Positions 21,521-27,040 of a DNA stretch of 27,040 nt are shown piece by piece. Source of the stretch: Coprobacillus sp. CAG:605 (GTDB taxonomy: Bacteria; Bacillota_I; Bacilli_A; RF39; UBA660); the NCBI GenBank assembly GCA_000433255.1, contig HF998208.1, forward strand, positions 1-27,040. The letters run 5' to 3'. The notes below the pieces were generated by a model. The model worked only from the letters and a program-made list of their open reading frames with translations. It had not been told where the DNA came from and did not search any database. Every line of letters starts with the position of its first letter. The stretch's first letter is position 1. The position numbers and the translations under genes are program-made.

Positions 21521-23634
21521 TATTTTTTAACCTCGACAATTTCGTAAGCTTCTAGAGTGTCGCCTTCTTTTAAGTCACTATAAGATTCTAAAGTGATACC
21601 ACATTCAAAGCCTTTTTTAACTTCTTTAACAGAGTCTTTGCCTCTTTGAAGGCCAGCAATTTTACCGTCATGGATAACTATACCATCACGAATAACTCTA
21701 ATATTGGAATTTGATTTGATTAGACCGTCAGTTACATAAGAACCGGCAATTTTACCAACTTTAGAGAAAGTGAAGATTTTTTTAATTTCAGCACTACCAA
21801 TAATTTTTTCTTCGAATTCAGGGTCAAGCATACCTTTCATAGCAGCTTCCATATCTTCGATGGCTTTATAAATTATAGTATATAATCTAATATCAACACC
21901 ATATTCTTTAGCCATTTCTTTAGTTTGCATAGAAGGAGATACGTTAAAGCCAATTATGATGGCGTTAGAAGCGTTAGCTAAAACAACGTCAGATTCCGTA
22001 ATTGTACCGATATCACTACGGATAACTTTAACTTTAACACCTTCGACATCGATTTTTTGAAGGGCATTTTTAACAGCTTCTTCAGAACCTCTAACATCAG
22101 TTTTTAGAACAACGTTGATTTCTTTGATACCAGAGTCAATGGCACTGAATAAGGAATCTAGAGAAAGTGATTCTTTTTTAAATTTTTGATTTCTAGCGTC
22201 AGTTGCACGTTTTTCAGCAACTTCTTTAGCTTGAGATTCAGTTTCGAAACTCATAAACTTATCACCAGCAGAAGGGTTTCCTTGAAGACCAGTAATTTCA
22301 ACTGGTGTAGAAGGTCCGGCTTCAACAACGTTTTGACCTAAATCATTTTTCATAGTTCTTACTTTACCATAGTTAGTACCAACAACGATTGGATCTCCTA
22401 AACGAAGGGTACCATTTTGAATTAGAATTGATGCTACACCACCAACATGTTTATCTAACTTAGATTCAATTACAGAACCGATAGCATAACGTTTAGGGTT
22501 AGCTTTTAGTTCAAGCATTTCAGCAGTTACGATAATGGTTTCTAAAAGTTCGTCAATGTTTTCTCCTGTCATAGCGGAAATTTTAACGAAAGGATATTTA
22601 CCGCCCCAAGCTTCAGGGGTAATATTTAAAGCAGCCATTTCTTCCATGATTTTATCAGGGTTAGCACCTGGTTTATCAATTTTATTAACAGCAACAATAA
22701 TTGGAACGTTAGCGGCTAAAGCGTGGTCTATAGCTTCTCTTGTTTGAGGCATAACACCATCATCTGCTGCAACTATGATAATTACGATATCGGTTACACT
22801 GGTACCACGAGCACGCATTTCAGTAAATGCTGCATGGCCCGGAGTATCTATGAAGGTTATTTTATTTCCTTTATAATCGATTTGATAAGCACCAATAGCT
22901 TGAGTAATACCGCCAAATTCGGTATCAACAACACGAGAATTTCTAATGGTATCTAAAAGCGTTGTCTTACCATGGTCAACATGACCCATAATTGTTACTA
23001 CTGGAGGTCTTGGTACTAAGTCTTCTTTGGAATCAACGATTTCATATTCTTCAAAGTTAGTAATGTCTTGAGTAGTATCTTTCTTTAATGTCTTATTGTA
23101 TTCTAAGGCAACGATTTGAGCCGATTCAAAATCCACAGGCATAGTTAGATTACACATTACCCCAATACTCATTAGTTTAGTAATTAGACTAGCACCACTA
23201 CATTTTAGTTCGTCAGCTAATTCTTGAACAGTCATGTTATCATGATATAAAATAACATTGTCGTCACTAGCATTTTTCTTTAGTTTAGATTTGTTTTTAT
23301 ACATTTCTTTTCTTTTATTGAAGAAATCTTGTTTACTTTGTGCTAGTTCACTCTTTTTCTTTAGTTTTTGTTTTTTATTACCACTAGTGAAATCTCTAGT
23401 TAAGTTAGTTGTTTCTAAGATATCTTCGACTGCTTCATCAATAACATCTTCCTCTTCTAAGGATGTATCACTGGCAGTTGATATTAAATTCATAGTATTA
23501 TCTAATATTATAATATCGTCTTCGCTTAAGGTATCAGTTGCACTTTTAACATTAATACCTAGTTCACTACATTTTTTTAAAATTTCTGCTACGGAACTTG
23601 ATGTATCGCTAGCATATTCTTTTACACTCATCAT
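21520..23634 (-). CDS. infB: Translation initiation factor IF-2
   Basis: IF-2 is the GTPase that brings formyl-Met-tRNA to the 30S subunit and promotes subunit joining. The N-terminal IF2_N subdomain (KEYASDTSSSVAEILKKCSE) is followed by a short charged linker and a second IF2_N (YHDNMTVQELADELKCSGAS). G motifs: GHVDHGKT (217-224), GGITQAIGAY (241-250), DTPGHAAF (263-270), NKID (317-320) and SAMTG. Domains II to IV follow to residue 704. The linker is short compared with Enterobacteria but normal for low-GC Firmicutes. The RBS GAGGTG precedes two adjacent ATGs; the first is used here. It lies 17 bp after ylxR; the ylxQ gene usual in Bacillus is missing. Confidence 0.98.
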   Translation of the reverse strand: MMSVKEYASDTSSSVAEILKKCSELGINVKSATDTLSEDDIIILDNTMNLISTASDTSLEEEDVIDEAVEDILETTNLTRDFTSGNKKQKLKKKSELAQSKQDFFNKRKEMYKNKSKLKKNASDDNVILYHDNMTVQELADELKCSGASLITKLMSIGVMCNLTMPVDFESAQIVALEYNKTLKKDTTQDITNFEEYEIVDSKEDLVPRPPVVTIMGHVDHGKTTLLDTIRNSRVVDTEFGGITQAIGAYQIDYKGNKITFIDTPGHAAFTEMRARGTSVTDIVIIIVAADDGVMPQTREAIDHALAANVPIIVAVNKIDKPGANPDKIMEEMAALNITPEAWGGKYPFVKISAMTGENIDELLETIIVTAEMLELKANPKRYAIGSVIESKLDKHVGGVASILIQNGTLRLGDPIVVGTNYGKVRTMKNDLGQNVVEAGPSTPVEITGLQGNPSAGDKFMSFETESQAKEVAEKRATDARNQKFKKESLSLDSLFSAIDSGIKEINVVLKTDVRGSEEAVKNALQKIDVEGVKVKVIRSDIGTITESDVVLANASNAIIIGFNVSPSMQTKEMAKEYGVDIRLYTIIYKAIEDMEAAMKGMLDPEFEEKIIGSAEIKKIFTFSKVGKIAGSYVTDGLIKSNSNIRVIRDGIVIHDGKIAGLQRGKDSVKEVKKGFECGITLESYSDLKEGDTLEAYEIVEVKK

Positions 23635-23651
23635 ATAAACGCACCTCTTTC

Positions 23652-23903
23652 TTAAATTATACTCTCTATTTCGTCATAAATACTATCTGGTATGGTTATT
23701 TCTAAGGCTTTATCTAAAGCTTTGGTTTTTTTAGCCTTTTCTAAAACTTCTTTACTTTTGGTTATATAAGCACCTTTACCATTTTGTTTTCCCGTTAAAT
23801 CAACTAAAATTTGATTATCTTTCGTTTTGACAATGCGAAGTAAGTTTCTTTTATCAGTTTTTTCTTTTGTTACTACGCACATTCTTTGGGGAATTTTCTT
23901 CAT
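23652..23903 (-). CDS. rnpM: YlxR/RnpM family RNA-binding protein
   Basis: An 83-residue YlxR-fold protein. It has IPQRMCVVTKEKTDKRNLLR (the family R.C..........L.R.V) and later GKGAYITKSKEVLEKAKKTK with KALDKALE, matching G.GAY......C...A.....L...L. Basic throughout, it likely binds RNA. In Bacillus the homologue RnpM modulates RNase P activity. It sits between nusA (one-base overlap) and infB, the conserved position. Confidence 0.93.
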   Translation of the reverse strand: MKKIPQRMCVVTKEKTDKRNLLRIVKTKDNQILVDLTGKQNGKGAYITKSKEVLEKAKKTKALDKALEITIPDSIYDEIESII

Positions 23904-25045
23904 TATTTGTTTCCTTCTTCTTGAATTTGTTCCATGGTTTTAACTTCAATTTTGTATTTAGTTAATTTAGATGCTAATTTGATATTAATACCTTTTTTAC
24001 CAATTGCTAAGGATAGATTATCGTTATTAACTACGACTAGAGCTTCTTTTTTAGCTTCGTCTTTGATAGATACGATTACGTCTTTAGCAGGTGACATGGC
24101 ACTTTTAATGAATTCTGCTGGGTCAGCACTGTATTTTACTAGGTCAACTTTTTCGCCATTTAATTCTTTTAGAATAGATGCGATACGACAACCTCTAGCT
24201 CCGATGCAAGCACCGATTGGGTCGATTTTATCGTTAGTACTATAAACAGCTACTTTAGAACGAACACCAGCTTCACGGGCAACACCATATAATATGATAG
24301 AGCCATCGGCAAGTTCAGGAATTTCTGATTCAAATAGTCTTTTTACGAAACCAAAATGACGTCTTGATAAAAGAATTAGAGGTCCTTTTGTTCCAGCTTC
24401 AACTTTAGTTACATAAACTTTGATTGAAGAGCCCATTTTTACTTCTTCACCAGGTATCATTTCACTTTTTGGTAAAATTCCACGGGCACGGCCAAGGTCG
24501 ATATAGTAATTTCTTTGGTCTTCCATCGCAAGAAGTCCAACTAACATTTCGTCTTGTTTGTTACCGAATTCAGCAACAACTGCTTCTTTTTCGGCTTCTC
24601 TTATTCTTTGAGTTACAACTTGTTTAGCAGCTCCAGCAGCAACGCGGCCAAAGTCTTTTGGCGTTACTTCTTTTTCAATAGTTTCCCCTACTTGAATGTT
24701 TGGCACTAATTCTTTAGCATCTTCAAGTAATATTTGGGCATCAGGGTTAATCTCAGGAGGCATTTCTACTTCTTTACCCTCTTCGTTAATTTCATAAGTT
24801 GGTTCGATATAGTCTTCTACGACAACATAGTAAGAGATGACTTTAAATTCACCAGTTGTCTCGTCAAAATCTACTCTAACGTTAGTTTTAGAGTCATAGT
24901 TTTTCCTGTAGGCAGTAGCTAAGGCTTGTTTCATAGCGTCAATTATTAAGTCCTTAGAAATACCTTTATCTTCAGTTATTGCATTTAAGGCCTTTAAAAA
25001 TTCCATACCACTATCTATAATTGGTTCTTCTTTTTTCTTTTTCAT
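23903..25045 (-). CDS. nusA: Transcription elongation/termination factor NusA
   Basis: NusA (380 aa) binds RNA polymerase and nascent RNA, aiding pausing, termination and antitermination. The N-terminal polymerase-binding domain spans about 1-130 (MEFLKALNAITEDKGISKDL, then ALATAYRKNYDS). An S1 domain at about 135-205 ends LLSRRHFGFVKRLFESEIPE. Two KH domains follow: DPIGACIGARGCRIASILKE and LVVVNNDNLSLAIGKKGINI. The acidic C-terminal repeats of Gram-negative NusA are absent, as is normal for Firmicutes. The RBS GAGGA is five bases before the ATG, two bases after rimP. It probably autoregulates through the leader hairpin at 25305-25344. Confidence 0.98.
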   Translation of the reverse strand: MKKKKEEPIIDSGMEFLKALNAITEDKGISKDLIIDAMKQALATAYRKNYDSKTNVRVDFDETTGEFKVISYYVVVEDYIEPTYEINEEGKEVEMPPEINPDAQILLEDAKELVPNIQVGETIEKEVTPKDFGRVAAGAAKQVVTQRIREAEKEAVVAEFGNKQDEMLVGLLAMEDQRNYYIDLGRARGILPKSEMIPGEEVKMGSSIKVYVTKVEAGTKGPLILLSRRHFGFVKRLFESEIPELADGSIILYGVAREAGVRSKVAVYSTNDKIDPIGACIGARGCRIASILKELNGEKVDLVKYSADPAEFIKSAMSPAKDVIVSIKDEAKKEALVVVNNDNLSLAIGKKGINIKLASKLTKYKIEVKTMEQIQEEGNK

Positions 25046-25047
25046 AC

Positions 25048-25299
25048 TTATCCTCTTTCCTTACTTATTACATCCAATATATAGGAGTCATCTATAAAGT
25101 CTAATTTATCAATTATGGGATTGATTATATTGGTAGCATCAACTATTTCATCTAGGTCAATACCATTTATTTTATCAAGCTCAATGGTTAGAAAATTATA
25201 GTTTCCTTCATTATGATATGTAATATCTGTTATTATTATTTCTTTTTGCTTTAATGCAGGTTCAATATTTTTTCTAATGTTTTCTAGTTTTTCTTGCAT
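25048..25299 (-). CDS. rimP: RimP, N-terminal domain only
   Basis: RimP assists early 30S assembly. This frame has 83 residues, whereas family members have about 150. The N-terminal alpha/beta domain is complete: IRKNIEPALKQKEIIITDIT, FLTIELDKINGIDLDEIVDA and the closing DDSYILDVISKERG, where others read YILDVSSPGLERPL. It then stops at TAA, so the C-terminal SH3-like domain, which contributes to S12/30S contact, is absent. No remnant of that domain fits in the 2 bp before nusA. Position as first gene of the nusA operon and the RBS TTGGAGG confirm identity. It may be a lineage-specific shortened form. Confidence 0.85.
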   Translation of the reverse strand: MQEKLENIRKNIEPALKQKEIIITDITYHNEGNYNFLTIELDKINGIDLDEIVDATNIINPIIDKLDFIDDSYILDVISKERG

Positions 25300-25304
25300 G
25301 TTTC

Positions 25305-25344
25305 CTCCAAATTATAAATAAAAGTGGGAATTTTCTGCCCACTT
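25305..25344 (-). promoter_or_regulatory. Leader hairpin of the rimP-nusA operon, candidate attenuator
   Basis: The minus-strand leader contains AAGTGGG-(9 nt)-CCCACTT (25322-25344) followed by the interrupted T-rich tract TTTATTTATAATTT. It starts about 8 nt from the expected 5' end and ends before the RBS. A hairpin with an imperfect T-tract is what a NusA-dependent attenuator looks like, as reported for the Bacillus nusA operon. Confidence 0.6.
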
Positions 25345-25358
25345 AAATCTGCAATTTC

Positions 25359-25386
25359 ATTATAACACAGTTTTTGCTTTTTGCAA
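25359..25386 (-). promoter_or_regulatory. Promoter of the rimP-nusA-infB operon
   Basis: Minus strand TTGCAA (complement of 25381-25386), 16 bp, TATAAT (complement of 25359-25364) with TGT upstream making an extended -10. Confidence 0.7.
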
Positions 25387-25424
25387 TTATTTTTAGCAAT
25401 TATTTGCGTATAAGCTCATTAAGG

Positions 25425-25643
25425 TTATTTACGATAGTTTTGATAATAGTCAATTTCTTGAAGTTTTGATAAAATTAAGTCTAATTCGTCTAATTCCTCT
25501 TGCTCTAGTGAGTAATCGTCTAGGCGTTCGATAGCAAGACTTAGTTCTCTAATATTTTGATAGTTGGAGATATTAATATCGTATTTTTTTAAAATATTAA
25601 TATCAGCCTCATCAATGATTATATTATTAATTTTCTTTAACAT
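25425..25643 (-). CDS. Small acidic hypothetical protein
   Basis: An unrecognised protein of 72 residues, mostly helical and acidic (ERLDDYSLEQEELDELDLIL), with no cysteine, signal or membrane segment. Its ATG overlaps the glycosyltransferase stop by one base (TAATG), so translation must depend on coupling. An accessory or regulatory partner of the membrane glycosyltransferase is possible on context alone. No terminator is visible before the rimP promoter. Confidence 0.7.
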   Translation of the reverse strand: MLKKINNIIIDEADINILKKYDINISNYQNIRELSLAIERLDDYSLEQEELDELDLILSKLQEIDYYQNYRK

Positions 25644-26878
25644 TATTTATTAAATTTCAACTCCGTACTCTTAATACCGCGACTGTGTTTAATCTCTTCC
25701 CATTTCATATTCTTAGTAAAGAGACACACTACATTTATAGGTACCCAAGTTAGAATAAATAAAGCAAATAAGGCAATGGCGCTTAGAACGTTTTTGGCTT
25801 TGCGTTTATTGTATTTTAAGATGAATAGACTGATTATGATACCACTGACATAAGTTAAGATGAAGAATACGGTACCAGAAGAAAATAAAGTTGAAAATAA
25901 ATCATATAATTTAACATTGAATATTCTAAATACGATAAGAGCAAAGAATTCCATTAAACATATTACTTGCACTATTGGAGCAATAAAGTTCATGAACATA
26001 TCAAATGATGGTTGACTTCCTGTAGTTATGAAATGTTTAAGCAAATCTTTCCAATAAAGTCTAGCACATTGCAAACAGCCAACACTCCATCTTTTTCTTT
26101 GTTTCCAAGAGGCTTTGAATTCAACAGGCTGTTCGTCGTAAGTTATGGCATTTTCAACGAAAGCAATACGTTCGTCTTTTAAGGCACACTGTGCGGTAAA
26201 TTCAATATCTTCAGTCATTGTGTAAGTATGAAATCCGTCTTTATCAATGATTTCTTTTTTTATCATAAAACCAGTACCGTTGATAGAACAAGATTGATTT
26301 AGAGTCATACGAGATTTATTAAAGAAGAAGTTTTGCATGTAATAAAATAAGGAATAAGAACCACTTATCCAGTTATCGCTGATGTTTTTACTATCTCTAA
26401 AGCCCTGGGCTACACGATACCCACAGCATAAGGTATCATTCATACGACTTAGAAAATCTGGGTGAACAATGTTGTCGGCATCAAATATGATATAAGCATC
26501 AATATCTTTATGGCTTTTTAGTTCATCAAAGACATAGCATAGAACCTCACCTTTAGATTTCACTTTTTTCTTAACGTCAATAACAATTCCACCAGCATTG
26601 CGGGCTACTTTAGCAGTATTATCAGTAGTATTGTTAACAGCTACATAAACATCATATAGTTCTTTGGGGTAGTTGCAATCAAGAAGAGATGTAACTAAAT
26701 TACCAATAACTGCTTCCTCGTTACGAGCCGCAATTATAATAGCAAATTTGCTCTTGGGTTCATTAGGTAAAATACGGAATTTCTTAGGTTTGAAGAAACC
26801 ATATAACCCAGTTAGGGAATAATATAAGCCATAAAATAATGTTAGGCAAAAAAATATATAATAAATAATTTGTATCAT
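25643..26878 (-). CDS. Membrane family-2 glycosyltransferase (processive type)
   Basis: A GT-A glycosyltransferase of 411 residues from the ATG at 26878. AAGGA is seven bases ahead, while the ATG at 26887 lies inside the RBS. One N-terminal helix (about 3-28) and several C-terminal helices (about 285-390) flank the catalytic domain. That domain has IIIAARNEEAVIG, VNNTTDNTAKVARNAGG, FDADN (the DXD region at about 133-135), TEDIEF and QRKRW (about 260-264). The QxxRW-type motif marks processive enzymes related to PgaC/IcaA, hyaluronan or cellulose synthases. The substrate is probably a UDP-sugar and the product a surface polymer or glycolipid. No partner genes such as a deacetylase are nearby. 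Confidence 0.92.
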   Translation of the reverse strand: MIQIIYYIFFCLTLFYGLYYSLTGLYGFFKPKKFRILPNEPKSKFAIIIAARNEEAVIGNLVTSLLDCNYPKELYDVYVAVNNTTDNTAKVARNAGGIVIDVKKKVKSKGEVLCYVFDELKSHKDIDAYIIFDADNIVHPDFLSRMNDTLCCGYRVAQGFRDSKNISDNWISGSYSLFYYMQNFFFNKSRMTLNQSCSINGTGFMIKKEIIDKDGFHTYTMTEDIEFTAQCALKDERIAFVENAITYDEQPVEFKASWKQRKRWSVGCLQCARLYWKDLLKHFITTGSQPSFDMFMNFIAPIVQVICLMEFFALIVFRIFNVKLYDLFSTLFSSGTVFFILTYVSGIIISLFILKYNKRKAKNVLSAIALFALFILTWVPINVVCLFTKNMKWEEIKHSRGIKSTELKFNK

Positions 26879-26914
26879 AATAAACATCCTTACTATATGC
26901 TCTTTGTTAAATAT

Positions 26915-26943
26915 ATTGTATCTTGTTTTGGGACATTTGTAAA
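26915..26943 (-). promoter_or_regulatory. Glycosyltransferase promoter
   Basis: Minus strand TTTACA (complement of 26938-26943), 17 bp, TACAAT (complement of 26915-26920). Each hexamer has one mismatch. Confidence 0.7.
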
Positions 26944-26996
26944 GAATTAGTGTAAACCCATTAAATCACAAATTAGTCAAAAGCACTTATCGATAG

Positions 26997-27027
26997 AAAA
27001 AAGTTACCATCGTAACAAGGGTAACTT
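26997..27027 (-). terminator. Terminator of a gene beyond the right edge
   Basis: Minus-strand transcript AAGTTACC-(11 nt)-GGTAACTT followed by T6. The gene it ends lies outside the window. Confidence 0.85.
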
Positions 27028-27040
27028 AAAGTTTCTTAAT

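Noticed and set aside
23258..23638. Plus-strand ORF of 126 aa opposite infB
   Set aside because: The serine/leucine-rich translation is the antisense of the lysine/aspartate-rich infB N-terminus.
1..27040. Mycoplasma-type genetic code (TGA as Trp)
   Set aside because: TGA serves as a real stop at several overlapping gene junctions (ATGA), and Trp is encoded by TGG in xfp and others.

Overview
This is a low-GC, compact bacterial chromosome segment. Its gene content (nusA-infB-rbfA-truB block, rimM-trmD-rplS block, AGGAGG ribosome-binding sites, YlxR, consensus sigma-A promoters) points to Firmicutes, probably a reduced-genome member of class Bacilli such as an uncultivated gut lineage. TGA acts as a normal stop (for example where the 103-aa ORF ends inside the start of the 656-aa gene), so the mycoplasma code does not apply. 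Every intact gene, and the one tRNA, lies on the minus strand, so transcription runs from high to low coordinates. The plus strand carries only decayed mobile or regulatory remnants.

Layout, high to low coordinates. 27.0-25.4 kb: terminator of an off-window gene, then a membrane GT2 glycosyltransferase coupled to a small acidic ORF. 25.4-20.3 kb: the translation/transcription operon rimP-nusA-rnpM(ylxR)-infB-rbfA-truB, with a leader hairpin; rimP encodes only the N-terminal domain, and ylxQ is absent from its usual place. 20.3-19.6 kb: a lipoprotein. 19.6-19.2 kb: three direct repeats in exact 32-bp register next to a broken XRE regulator. 19.1-16.8 kb: phosphoketolase (xfp), the main metabolic enzyme here. 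16.7-15.8 kb: a divergent KsgA/Erm/Dim1-type methyltransferase and tRNA-Arg(ACG). 15.7-13.0 kb: cardiolipin synthase, a VOC protein and a membrane-anchored XRE protein. 12.9-11.2 kb: an extracytoplasmic rhodanese/thioredoxin-fold pair and a small exported protein.

11.2-8.4 kb: SpoU methyltransferase-rimM-trmD-unknown 145-aa protein, then rplS from its own promoter with a leader hairpin. 8.3-5.5 kb: a small unknown ORF coupled to a large cytoplasmic protein with a HELNH zinc-peptidase motif, then signal peptidase I. 5.4-3.6 kb: MazG-like pyrophosphohydrolase, uracil-DNA-glycosylase-superfamily protein and DUF3419 protein, perhaps a nucleotide-hygiene operon. 3.5-2.9 kb: wreckage of a RhuM gene and an IS1202/ISNCY-like transposase, end to end. 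2.8-0 kb: a permease-ATPase-permease exporter operon behind a perfect TTGACA-N17-TATAAT promoter, running off the left edge.

Regulation is very compact. At least four terminators begin inside the stop codon or last codons of the gene they end, and several T-tracts run directly into the next promoter. No CRISPR array, prophage, rRNA or intact IS is visible. The least explained items are the HELNH protein with its coupled partner, the single-domain RimP, the CXXS thioredoxin/rhodanese pair, the SLPY methyltransferase and the 32-bp repeats. I see no single clearly new multi-gene system.
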